Assembly (NCBI GenBank): GCA_963975425.1
Contig: CAXBGS010000003.1
Location: forward strand, 248,001 to 312,000
Origin: CAXBGS01 sp963975425
Lineage (GTDB): Bacteria > Planctomycetota > Planctomycetia > Pirellulales > Pirellulaceae
DNA length: 64,000 nucleotides
Reading direction: 5' to 3'
The notes under the pieces were generated by a model, which saw only the letters and a list, made by a program, of their open reading frames with translations, was not told where the DNA came from and made no database searches. The translations under genes and the position numbers were made by a program. How positions within the stretch are numbered: position 1 is the first letter of the stretch; each line of letters begins with the position of its first letter. Positions 46,201 to 54,270 of the stretch are shown in pieces.

Positions 46201-47574
46201 TCGCCTGGTTTGCGAACCTTCGAACTCGCTCCGGATCGTCGCCAGTGTCTGAGTAAGGCTCTCGTTCAATCGAATATTGGGGCATTTACGACGTATCCCG
46301 CGCAACAGCCTTGATTCGGTATCTTCGCGCGTTGCTTCGACAAAAACGGTGCTGACCGAATCACTTAGCAGCGGCAATAGTCCCGCTTTGACGAACGACG
46401 ATTTCCCGCACCCAGAGGGTCCATACAGCACGCCAACGCGAGGCGGATCGACGACATCGCGGCCTTCGATCTGCCGCTGCCAAAAACGAATACTCTCGGG
46501 GACCCACTGGCGATCACGTGGTCCCGGCAACAATCGGCAAAAAAACGCGGAATCGTGGCGATCAAAGGAACGCAACCCGCGGGGAATTACGCCCGAAAAT
46601 CGATCGGAATCCGGGGTCGGCTCTGAACCGACAACAATCGAATGACTGCTGGATGTTCCGGCGCTGGTTTTCAAAAAATGTACCAAGTCGTCGACGAAAT
46701 CACCCGCCGTGCTGTACCGATGCGATGCCCGTTTGGCGAGTGCCTTGAGACAGATACGCTGCAATTCGTGAGGCAACGTCGCGTTGTGTTGTCTCGGAGG
46801 ACTGGGCTCTTTGCTTAGCAGCTGATAGATAATCGAGTCGCGATCGCGTCCCCGAAACGGCCGGACGCCCGTGGTCATTTCGTACAGCACAACGCCCAGG
46901 CTGAAGATGTCGCTGCGTCCGTCGACCAAGTGACTTTCGCCCCTTGCTTGTTCGGGGCTCATATACGCCGGTGTTCCCACCCGTATTTGGTTCGGATCGA
47001 TCGTCTCATCTCGCAAAGCCAAACCAAAATCGGCAAGAAAGGGTTTATGGTCTTGGTTCAGCAGGATGTTTCCGGGCTTGATATCTCGGTGGACGATTCC
47101 TTGAGCGTGAACATAGCGGAGCGCGTCGCCAACATCGATCAACAGCTCGATACCTTCGCGCAAAGTAAAAGGCGACGATTTCATTTGCCCGGCAAGATTG
47201 GTGCCATCGACAAAAGCCGAAACCATGAAGGGCAACCCGTCGTCGGTAACCCCCACGTCATGGACACTGACAATATTGGGGTGCTCCATTTTTGCCAGTG
47301 TTCGAGCTTCGTCGAGATACTTTTGCACCGCCTTGGATGACGAGATTCGATAGACGTGGGGCACTTTGATCGCAACGTGACGCTGCAATTGCCGGTCAAA
47401 CGCTTTGAAAACACGTCCGTATCCCCCTTCGCCCAACAGAGATGAAACGGCATAGCGGCCGAGAGTCTCTGGGATTTTGGCGGGGGATCGTGATGACTCG
47501 AACGAATCACTCAAGGACCGAGTGACACCGGTCCAATCACTTGCCGATGTAGGCAGGACATCGTTCATCGACAT
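43267..47574 (-). CDS. Kinase / STAND NTPase / FGE-like fusion protein
   Basis: 1435 aa in one frame. Kinase domain at about 38-305: glycine loop LGEGGYGRV, Lys70 in VAIKVP, HRDIKPGN with Asp164, and DFGLA at about 182, so it looks active. A STAND-type ATPase follows, with Walker A YGPSGCGKSS at about 384-393 and Walker B LLLVIDQFEQW with Asp464. A single membrane segment at about 793-811 (RFLAVVAALLCVTTAAIGY) is followed by a long helical repeat region, and the last about 210 residues are an FGE-sulfatase (C-type-lectin-like) domain (VDQFQRYSPTHQYY, YRLPTAAEWTYACAAM, NGFYGLRVART). The FGE part lacks the catalytic cysteines, so it is a binding module. Start is ambiguous: ATG 47572-47574 chosen; ATG 47568 and an upstream TTG at 47733 are alternatives. 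Confidence 0.88.
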   Translation of the reverse strand: MSMNDVLPTSASDWTGVTRSLSDSFESSRSPAKIPETLGRYAVSSLLGEGGYGRVFKAFDRQLQRHVAIKVPHVYRISSSKAVQKYLDEARTLAKMEHPNIVSVHDVGVTDDGLPFMVSAFVDGTNLAGQMKSSPFTLREGIELLIDVGDALRYVHAQGIVHRDIKPGNILLNQDHKPFLADFGLALRDETIDPNQIRVGTPAYMSPEQARGESHLVDGRSDIFSLGVVLYEMTTGVRPFRGRDRDSIIYQLLSKEPSPPRQHNATLPHELQRICLKALAKRASHRYSTAGDFVDDLVHFLKTSAGTSSSHSIVVGSEPTPDSDRFSGVIPRGLRSFDRHDSAFFCRLLPGPRDRQWVPESIRFWQRQIEGRDVVDPPRVGVLYGPSGCGKSSFVKAGLLPLLSDSVSTVFVEATREDTESRLLRGIRRKCPNIRLNESLTQTLATIRSEFEGSQTRRLLLVIDQFEQWLHGRSEESSPELATALRQCDGHHVQCLLLIRDDFWLALSRFMAILEVPLKQNHNATLVDLFSTRHARRVLAELGVAYERLPPESKSFSSEQISFLDNAAEQLSEDGKVFPVRLSLFVEMIKSQPWDIGTLKKLGGVKGLGLQFLEESFSSDLAPAAQRTHEPAVRQVLRALLPEHGVDIKGNMQSEQSLRELSGYNERHEQFDQVMRVLDNDLRLVTPTDPSGTKTGDDSFSQSDDGSRYYQLTHDFLVPAIEQWLTRRQRETRKGRADLRLAEYAGLWSSKPHPTFTPPWFDWLTILFWSSKNHWNTAEKEMMRVAGRRHTTRFLAVVAALLCVTTAAIGYRRYVNAVALVQRLQVARTDELSETLHQINHYRSFARRELTNRLNAAEPGSRFDVVNRLALLPDEPHQADELARMSLDSDLPLLLVLRRELQPLPDRCRQLFETVLGSDEFSAAKRLRAAMMLGATSSPSTLTPPQSWPIDELTDELLRHARVSPQDYMPLVDGMKTFGSHFVPRLRAISEDSEVSPRRSLATFFLGQFLQEKPEELLDFFLSADPIQHESVLPLLDNRLAELSPQIRKIAFGKIDDRLSEPEYDAQARRQGTAAALLHRMDAGESTWNLLKQTSLPHARSYLIHRVAPLGGDFETTLARFSREPEPSIRRGLLMILGGFDWESVDDSLRYQAIAMAKDAFENDPDRGIHSAAQWVLTRWGQDAWIRATIDMLAQAKADPRKTWYVNSEGQTMCVIDARDVTGIGRIFEISMMEVTVDQFQRYSPTHQYYRHRSPTGDCPIGLTDWFDAIDYCRWLSKQLDSDPSRCYPVSLDRESPDVSYAGVVDGEAYRLPTAAEWTYACAAMTESRRFYGYSDSLADQYYFYFETSTGADGEVRYFPSAAKIPNDFGMFAMYDGVREWGHDIKPGKRRHVFGFSSGGERRAPGTLEGSAAADLPHSRNGFYGLRVARTVVVD

Positions 47575-47772
47575 TTCAATATGCGAGGCCCGATTTTCCC
47601 TTCCGGTCTCATGATCCACGAATTCACTCCGGCCCACAGCGTCGATTGAATCAACGATTGTAGCTGGACTCTCAGACGGAAAAGAAAAATCACGGTGCGA
47701 AAAATGAGCACTCCGCACCCGACCGCCGGTCAATGGCCAACGTCTTGTTGCGTTTTCAAGGCTGCGTTGAGT

Positions 47773-48294
47773 TCAAGCGTTGGGCGAATCCGCAATTGTC
47801 GTCGGCACGGGGTGGGCCTTTAACCAAAGATTCAGCTGAGTAGTGAACGGATCTTGGCGCGAAGGAGCTTGGCACGAAGGACCGTCAAGCTTTCCTTCGC
47901 GTTGCCAAACGCGAGAGATCGGATTGGCGCTTGCGCGAATTCGTTCGATCCATTGGTCAACGCTGTTGACAATGGCGTGCTTCGTTTCGCTGGACACACG
48001 ACGCCGCTTTAAAATCACTCGCCCGCCCGAGGAAGTGCGATCGAGCAAGACAAGGTTACCATTGTCGGCGGCGTAACGCTGCCCGTGATAGTAAACTCGG
48101 CGGAGCTGGTGTTGGGCATTGAATTGGAACACCGGGTCGACACCGCAATACAAGCTGGCTTGTCCCTGATCTCGAAACCCGACCACCACTGTCACGCCAT
48201 CGATTGTCGCTTCACCGCGCACCGACATCGTCTTTCCATCACGCAACAGATTCTCTCGGTCGTGCTCTTCAATCGCCATTGTTCGTTTGGACAT
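47773..48294 (-). CDS. Conserved hypothetical protein
   Basis: 173 aa, no signal or membrane segment. It begins MSKRTMAIEEHDRENLLRDGKTM, then a beta-rich stretch (VTVVVGFRDQGQASLYCGVDPVFQFN, QLRRVYYHGQRYAADNGNLVLLDRT) and a helical end with DQWIERIRASANPISRVW. The pattern is that of a compact soluble domain, but I do not recognise the family. It starts 8 bases after the esterase stop on the same strand and precedes the kinase fusion, so it may be co-transcribed with both. Confidence 0.75.
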   Translation of the reverse strand: MSKRTMAIEEHDRENLLRDGKTMSVRGEATIDGVTVVVGFRDQGQASLYCGVDPVFQFNAQHQLRRVYYHGQRYAADNGNLVLLDRTSSGGRVILKRRRVSSETKHAIVNSVDQWIERIRASANPISRVWQREGKLDGPSCQAPSRQDPFTTQLNLWLKAHPVPTTIADSPNA

Positions 48295-48302
48295 TCACCG
48301 AT

Positions 48303-49250
48303 TCAACGCAAGGGTGTTGCCAGTTCACGGTTCAACAACCAGTCGGTCGCCCGATCGGTCCAAGTGCCGATATTCGATCCGGCGACCGTTCGAGTTCCAT
48401 AACCGTGGCCGCCGGATTCGTACACATGTAATTCCGCCATCACGCCATGCCGCTTCAGTCCGGCGTATAACAAGACGCTGCCAATCGATGATGATCGATC
48501 GTCGTGCGTGTGTACGATAAAAGCGGGCGGCGAGTTCGGCCCCGGCTTGATCTCTGGTAACAACTGACCGATCGAGTTTTCTTCCTTGTCACTTCCCGAA
48601 ACCACAATTCGCCAAGGATAGACCAACATCGAAAAACTGGGCAGACAGTCTTGCGAGTCCACGGCATCGATCGCGTCGTAAGCAGCGACTCCTTCGCTGG
48701 TGTGCAGCACCGCCCCGACTTGACCACCGGCAGAGAACGCTAATTGTCCCACGCGTTCTGGATTGATATTCCACTCGTTCGCTTTTGATCGAATCAATCG
48801 AATCGCACGCTGTGCATCTTGCAGAGGTCGTTGCCAAGATGGTTCGTCCTCTGCTTTTAATTCGTTGGTGCGATAACGCAGGACGAAAACGGCGACTCCT
48901 AACCGATTAAAGATGGGCGCCGTCGCCGATCCTTCCATGTCTGGCACGATTTTACCAAAGCCTCCTCCTGGTAAGACCAACAGTGCCGTCCCGTTTGGAT
49001 GCTCTGGCAAAAAGACATCGATACTCGGCCGCCGCACACCGCTGACTCGCGTGACGTCCGATTTGTCCGTGGGCCGGGGTGGCAAGGCCGATCCAACATC
49101 CAAAGAAGTTTCGCCGGGTGCCAATTCCGGCCAAATGAATATATTCGTCGCCGTCTTCGGTACTTCGGCAGAGACCATCGAGGACAAGCATCCGACGAGG
49201 AAAAAACCGCCAAATACAACCGAGCGGGCAAGCAATCGAGTCATCCCCAT
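48303..49250 (-). CDS. Exported acetyl-xylan-esterase-like alpha/beta hydrolase
   Basis: 315 aa with a signal peptide (MTRLLARSVVFGGFFLVGCLSSMVSA|EV). Alpha/beta hydrolase fold: LLVLPGGGFGKIVPDMEG (oxyanion hole HGGG replaced by PGGG), a nucleophile elbow AFSAGGQ with serine, PPAFIVHTHDD with the acid residue and GGHGYG with the histidine. This resembles BD-FAE/acetyl-xylan-esterase proteins that remove acetyl groups from xylan. Starts: ATG 49248-49250 chosen, ATG 49242-49244 equally possible; the open frame up to 49352 has no leader. It fits with xylose use nearby, but the substrate is inferred. Confidence 0.82.
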   Translation of the reverse strand: MGMTRLLARSVVFGGFFLVGCLSSMVSAEVPKTATNIFIWPELAPGETSLDVGSALPPRPTDKSDVTRVSGVRRPSIDVFLPEHPNGTALLVLPGGGFGKIVPDMEGSATAPIFNRLGVAVFVLRYRTNELKAEDEPSWQRPLQDAQRAIRLIRSKANEWNINPERVGQLAFSAGGQVGAVLHTSEGVAAYDAIDAVDSQDCLPSFSMLVYPWRIVVSGSDKEENSIGQLLPEIKPGPNSPPAFIVHTHDDRSSSIGSVLLYAGLKRHGVMAELHVYESGGHGYGTRTVAGSNIGTWTDRATDWLLNRELATPLR

Positions 49251-49850
49251 GCGAGACTCTTCCGCATGAACGATTGCTAGAGGAGGCGGACTGTGGCGGT
49301 TCATCTTGCTGCTGTTGATCTTGCTGCTTTTCATCGGGTGGCGAGATGTCATAAGGTTGATCCTTGCGTGTGTCGGTCCAGGTGTGAACTCGCTACCGAT
49401 GGCAATCTTGTATCGGAAAAGCTAATGACCAATGTATCCGACCGACACGGGATCGGCAGACGGGTCAACGACGCCCCGATTGCCCCTAAAATCGTTGCCC
49501 GAAAGTTTGTCAATGGTCGCGGGAAATACAAACAATTGCACCGCGTTTGGGGGCTCTCCTGCCCTTGGACCTCGGTGCGGTCTTTCCTGCCATCGGCGGA
49601 AGTGCTTCTGATTGCCTAAATGCTACGATTCGTCAAAGATTGTCACCCATGGACGTCGGTGACCCTGCGGGTGAGAGAGCCCGAGGCAGGACCACTGCAC
49701 GTCCGAAATCCGACGTCTCCGAAATTCGACGCCGTCGCAATCAATTCACAATCACAATCAATTCACATCCCCGTCAATTATCACTCCGTCATCGTGTGCC
49801 TCATCGACTCGGCCGACGGATACGATGATACAAAAACAGGAACACCACGA
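49251..49850. other. 600-base intergenic region, esterase / ppc
   Basis: The longest gap in the window, between divergent genes. Open frames on both strands cross it, but none has a signal, a domain or a ribosome binding site. It must hold the promoter for the six-gene run that starts with ppc. A short direct repeat (ATCTTGCTGCT, two copies near 49304-49330) is visible but looks incidental. No riboswitch or RNA fold was recognised. Confidence 0.45.
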
Positions 49851-52628
49851 ATGCAGGACTCTGCCGAAAGCGAGCTACGCACCGAAATCGGATATCTGGG
49901 CAAAATCTTGGGTGACACGATCCGTGACTTTGCGGGCGAGCAAGGATTCGAAATGGTGGAAGAGTTGCGCAAGCTCGCTTGGGATCGTCGAACGGGCGTC
50001 GACTCCGCCGAACAAGTCATGACCGATCGAATCGCCTCGCTCGAGTCTGCAGAGATCTTGGTGGTGATTCATGCGTTCGCGATCTTCCTTGATCTACTGA
50101 ATATGGCCGAGGATCGTCAGCGAGTCCGCATTCTTAGCCAACGTGCGCGCGAGGCGTATCCCCAACCGCGAAACGAATCGATTCGCGACGCGATTGCGGA
50201 TCTGAAAGAGTCAGGAAAGTCGGCCGCTGAGATTCAGTCGATCCTGGATTCGCTTCACATCGAATTGGTGTTCACCGCGCATCCGACGGACGCAAAACGG
50301 CGATCAATTCGTCGAAAGTTAATCCAGGTGCGCGAACTTTTGACGCAACTGGACGGAAACCCTTTACCCGAACAACGTCAACGCATCGAACAGATGCTTC
50401 GCGGCGAAATCGCAAAGATCTGGCAAACGGACTTCATTCGACCTTGGCGACCGACCGTGATGCAAGAAGTTGCCCGGGGACTTTCGATCAAACCGGTCCT
50501 CTGGAATGAAGTCCCCCGAATCGCGAACGAGCTACGTTGTGCGACCGACGAGAATTATAAGAATGTCACACCGCACCGTCCTTGCCTGACGTTCGGGACC
50601 TGGATCGGCGGTGACCGCGACGGTCACCCGGGCGTGACCGCCGACGTGACCAAAGAAACGGTCGCGTGGCTTCGGCACGAGGCGATCCGGCTTCACCTGC
50701 ACACCTGCGATGAACTTTTCGATTCGCTCAGTTTGTCAACGCGTCAAACGCAAATCCCAGAGTTCCTGGTTCGCAACGTGTTGAAAATGCGTTCTCAGTT
50801 CCCGATCCTGGACGAACGATTATCACCGCTGCCGCCCGGTGAAGTGTGTCGTCATTGGCTATCGATCATTCGCTGGCGATTAGAATCGACGCAACGCATC
50901 ACGTTCGAAAAAAACTCGGGCGCTCCTGAATCGATTGCCGGTGACCTGGAAAGTCCCTACGCGTCGGCCAGCGAACTGATGGCCGACGTCGATGTATTAG
51001 CCACGGCATTGGAGCGTTCGCGTGGCGGACAGCACAGCCTGCAGGAACTGCAAGCGTGGCGAGCTCAGATCGAAACGTTCGGCTTTCACCTTGCCCGATT
51101 GGACGTCCGGCAGAACGCCAAAGTCTATTATCAAGTGATCGACGAAGTCCTACGAGCAACCGGACGCTGCGAGAACTATGAATCGGCAACCGAAGCAGAA
51201 CGCATCAAAGCGCTAACAGATTCGTTAGGAAAAGGCATCCAGCCGTCGGACGATGCATCCGATATGGCAAAAGAAACGTTTCGAACGTTCGAAGCCTTGA
51301 ACGAAATCACCGATCGTTTTTCAGCAGCAGCTTTCGGGGCGCACGTGATCAGCATGACCGCGGCACCTAGTGATATTTTGGCCGTGCTTTGGTTTGCATC
51401 ACAAGTTTCGTCACAAAGCTCATTGACTGGTTCGGCCCAGCAGGACGAACCCGGATTCACGATGCCGATCGCGCCGCTGCTGGAAACAATCGATGACTTA
51501 CAAGCGGGGCCGGCGATCTTGGAAGGCATGCTGAAAATCCCGGTCTACCGCGATTACTTGCGCAGCCAGGGTGATCGCCAAATGATCATGCTCGGTTACT
51601 CCGACAGCACCAAAGACGGAGGCTATATCTCTGCGTGCTGGTCACTGTATCACGCACAACAACAATTGATCAAAGTCGCCGACAAACATGGTATCGAGCT
51701 CACCTTTTTTCATGGCCGCGGCGGATCTCTTGGACGCGGCGGCGGCCCAACGGCTCGCAGTATCCTGTCGCTTCCCCATGGGACGTTCCGTGGATCGCTT
51801 CGACTGACCGAACAAGGTGAAGTACTGTCGGATCGGTACGACGATCCGGCCATCGCTCACCGGCATCTGGAACAAGTCGTCTGGTCCTCGTTGTTAGCCG
51901 TTGGCAATCCAGCCGACCCACCGCCGAGTGACTGGATCGAAACGATGAACGAAGCGTCACACAGTTCGTTTCGACATTACCGCCAGTTGCTAGAACAACC
52001 TGGTTTTGTCGACTTCTTTCGTCAGGTCACGCCGATCGCTGAAATCGAGCAATTGCCCATCGGATCGAGACCGTCGCGGCGGAAACCGGGCGGCGGCTTG
52101 AGCGATTTGCGCGCGATTCCATGGGTGTTTTCATGGACCCAGTCGCGGTGCCTGCTGCCGGCGTGGTACGGCATGGGTTCGGCGTTTGCATCGATGATTG
52201 CAGACCCAGCAAAGCTGCAGCAGTTGCACGAAATGTACCAGCGGTGGCCGTTCTTTCGCGCGATGATCGATAACGCAGAACTTGCCCTCGCCAAGTCGGA
52301 CATCAAGATTGCCGAACACTACGCAAAGCTTGCCGGCACCAACGATTCCCGTTCGCCAATCGGCCAAATGATCGAAGCGGAATTTGATGAATCGCGACGG
52401 GCCGTTCTGCAGCTAACCGGCCGCGACGAACTGCTGGGTGGGACCCCTTGGTTGAAAGAATCCATTCGCGTCCGCAATCGATTCATTGACCCACTGAATT
52501 TGATTCAAGTCGAATTGCTGCGTCGAAGCCGCCGCCCTGATCAACGGCCAATGGACGCCGAAGAGCTTCGGCATCTGACACGCCTGTCGATCAATGGCAT
52601 CGCATCCGGGATGCGAACCAGCGGCTAA
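49851..52628 (+). CDS. ppc: Phosphoenolpyruvate carboxylase
   Basis: 925 aa, within the family's usual 880-970. It adds bicarbonate to PEP to give oxaloacetate, refilling the TCA cycle. Motifs: VFTAHPTDAKRRS with the catalytic histidine near residue 142, GTWIGGDRDGHPGV, MLGYSDSTKDGGY, FFHGRGGSLGRGGGP and QGEVLSDRYDDP. The C-terminus ends GMRTSG, where classic enzymes end in NTG. Start ATG 49851-49853 with AGGA before it; the open frame of 77 codons upstream lacks family similarity. It is the first gene of a tight plus-strand run. Confidence 0.95.
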   Translation: MQDSAESELRTEIGYLGKILGDTIRDFAGEQGFEMVEELRKLAWDRRTGVDSAEQVMTDRIASLESAEILVVIHAFAIFLDLLNMAEDRQRVRILSQRAREAYPQPRNESIRDAIADLKESGKSAAEIQSILDSLHIELVFTAHPTDAKRRSIRRKLIQVRELLTQLDGNPLPEQRQRIEQMLRGEIAKIWQTDFIRPWRPTVMQEVARGLSIKPVLWNEVPRIANELRCATDENYKNVTPHRPCLTFGTWIGGDRDGHPGVTADVTKETVAWLRHEAIRLHLHTCDELFDSLSLSTRQTQIPEFLVRNVLKMRSQFPILDERLSPLPPGEVCRHWLSIIRWRLESTQRITFEKNSGAPESIAGDLESPYASASELMADVDVLATALERSRGGQHSLQELQAWRAQIETFGFHLARLDVRQNAKVYYQVIDEVLRATGRCENYESATEAERIKALTDSLGKGIQPSDDASDMAKETFRTFEALNEITDRFSAAAFGAHVISMTAAPSDILAVLWFASQVSSQSSLTGSAQQDEPGFTMPIAPLLETIDDLQAGPAILEGMLKIPVYRDYLRSQGDRQMIMLGYSDSTKDGGYISACWSLYHAQQQLIKVADKHGIELTFFHGRGGSLGRGGGPTARSILSLPHGTFRGSLRLTEQGEVLSDRYDDPAIAHRHLEQVVWSSLLAVGNPADPPPSDWIETMNEASHSSFRHYRQLLEQPGFVDFFRQVTPIAEIEQLPIGSRPSRRKPGGGLSDLRAIPWVFSWTQSRCLLPAWYGMGSAFASMIADPAKLQQLHEMYQRWPFFRAMIDNAELALAKSDIKIAEHYAKLAGTNDSRSPIGQMIEAEFDESRRAVLQLTGRDELLGGTPWLKESIRVRNRFIDPLNLIQVELLRRSRRPDQRPMDAEELRHLTRLSINGIASGMRTSG

Positions 52629-52634
52629 ACCGAC

Positions 52635-54248
52635 ATGTCGCAAACACTGATCCACGACTTATTGTATATCCTTTCGGCCGGATTGCTGGCCGGCCTGATC
52701 TGCAAACGGCTACGAGTTTCCGTATTGATCGGATATCTCGTTGCCGGGGTGATTCTGGGTCAAGGAATGCTAGGCCTTGTCTTGGATCAGCACCACCAAT
52801 TGGAAAACTTTGCCGAGGCAGGGGTTTTCCTGCTGCTGTTCTCGATCGGTTTAGAGTTTTCGCTGGACGATCTCGCAAAACTCGGTCGCAACTTGGTCAT
52901 TGGCGGCGCCACACAAATGTTGTTGGTGGCATTACCGTTCTCGCTGGCGCTGCGCTCGTTAGGCATCGGATGGCAGTCGTCATTAATCGTCGCCTCTGCG
53001 ATCGCATTCAGTTCAACCGTGTTGGTGTTTCGAGCTCTTGCAGAGTGGGGAAAGTCAGAACAGCCCCCCGGACGTCGAGCGATCGGGATCCTGTTGTTTC
53101 AAGACGCTGCGTTGGTCCCCTTGTTGCTGTTGGTGCCGCTATTGACCGGCACCGGCGCGAATCCTGGAACGCGCGAGTACATCGGTTTGGTTGGGATTTC
53201 GGCGATGTTCGTGATCGCCGTCATCAGTATCCGATATTCGCTCGGCAAATGGCTGATACCTCGTTTAGCCGGATATCGCAGCCCCGAACTCGTAATCCTG
53301 TTTACCATCGTTTTACTCAGCGGCGTAACATTGTCTGCCCATTTGGTCGGCTTGCCGCCCGCAGTGGGGGCGTTTGCGGCAGGCTTGATTTTCAACGGTA
53401 ACCGATGGACCAAACAAATTGATGCACTGGTGTTACCGTTTCGCGAGACCTTTGCCGTGGTCTTTTTTGTCGGTTTGGGCTTGGTGCTTGATCCGCGTCT
53501 GATGTGGAACGAACCTTTGATCATCTTTGGCGGGTTGGCTAGCGTCGTGACGATCAAGGCGGCGGCGGCGACCGTCGCGCTGCGTATGACCGGATTGTCG
53601 ATGCGAGATTCATTGGGGATGGGAATCGGCCTTGCGCACATCGGTGAATTCGCGTTCGTTTTAGTATTGCTTGGTGTCGAATCGGGCTTGCTTTCGGAAT
53701 CCAATTACCAGCGCATCGTCGCCATCGCAGTTTGCTCGCTGATCATCACGCCGCCCCTGCTCAAGGTTGGATTGGGCCTTGTCGACAGCAAGTTCACTGC
53801 GGCCGACGTCGATCAAACGTTGCATATTGCCGCAGATCCAAGGATGCGAGCGACCATCGTTGGCGCTGGGCCGACAGGTCGACAACTTGCCTCGCAACTA
53901 GAAATCATGGGAAGGGATGTATGCATCATCGACCTAAGTCCGATCAACCTGCACCCGTTCGCACAGGAAGGATTCCGGACGATCGCCGGTGACGCAACCA
54001 ACCCCCGACAACTGAAGCTTGCGTTGGTCGATGAATCCTTTCTCACCATTGTTTGCGTCCCCAATGATGAGACGGCAATTCGAATCGTGCGTGCGATTCG
54101 CAAACTGAATCCGCAGGGAACGTTGATCGTCCGGTGCCGATATATGCTGAATGCCGAAAAATTGCGGCATGCCGGTGCTGACCATGTGATTAGCGAAGAG
54201 GCGGAGGCCTCGTTTGCTCTCATGCGTATGATTCACTCCATCGAATAA
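52635..54248 (+). CDS. CPA2 (Kef-type) cation/proton antiporter with TrkA-N domain
   Basis: 537 aa. The first about 390 residues have about 12 membrane segments of the CPA2 sodium/potassium-proton exchanger family (LVAGVILGQGMLGLV, EAGVFLLLFSIGLEFSLDDL). The Rossmann RCK/TrkA-N domain from about 408 (ATIVGAGPTGRQLASQLEIMG, then IDLSP) binds NAD(H) and usually gates the channel. The ATG is 6 bases after ppc stops, and the next gene starts 22 bases after this one, so an operon is likely. It may move K+ or H+ across the inner membrane; the exact ion is not fixed. Confidence 0.9.
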   Translation: MSQTLIHDLLYILSAGLLAGLICKRLRVSVLIGYLVAGVILGQGMLGLVLDQHHQLENFAEAGVFLLLFSIGLEFSLDDLAKLGRNLVIGGATQMLLVALPFSLALRSLGIGWQSSLIVASAIAFSSTVLVFRALAEWGKSEQPPGRRAIGILLFQDAALVPLLLLVPLLTGTGANPGTREYIGLVGISAMFVIAVISIRYSLGKWLIPRLAGYRSPELVILFTIVLLSGVTLSAHLVGLPPAVGAFAAGLIFNGNRWTKQIDALVLPFRETFAVVFFVGLGLVLDPRLMWNEPLIIFGGLASVVTIKAAAATVALRMTGLSMRDSLGMGIGLAHIGEFAFVLVLLGVESGLLSESNYQRIVAIAVCSLIITPPLLKVGLGLVDSKFTAADVDQTLHIAADPRMRATIVGAGPTGRQLASQLEIMGRDVCIIDLSPINLHPFAQEGFRTIAGDATNPRQLKLALVDESFLTIVCVPNDETAIRIVRAIRKLNPQGTLIVRCRYMLNAEKLRHAGADHVISEEAEASFALMRMIHSIE

Positions 54249-54270
54249 CCCGCCAACTGAGGTCGAACAT

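Noticed and set aside
47575..47733. TTG start giving 53 more residues on the kinase fusion
   Set aside because: TTG is rarer, and no ribosome binding site or domain is visible there; it cannot be fully excluded, so the start remains uncertain.
49620..49850. N-terminal extension of PEP carboxylase
   Set aside because: The frame is open, but the 77 codons have no family similarity and no ribosome binding site, while ATG 49851 has AGGA before it and begins the family's N-terminus.
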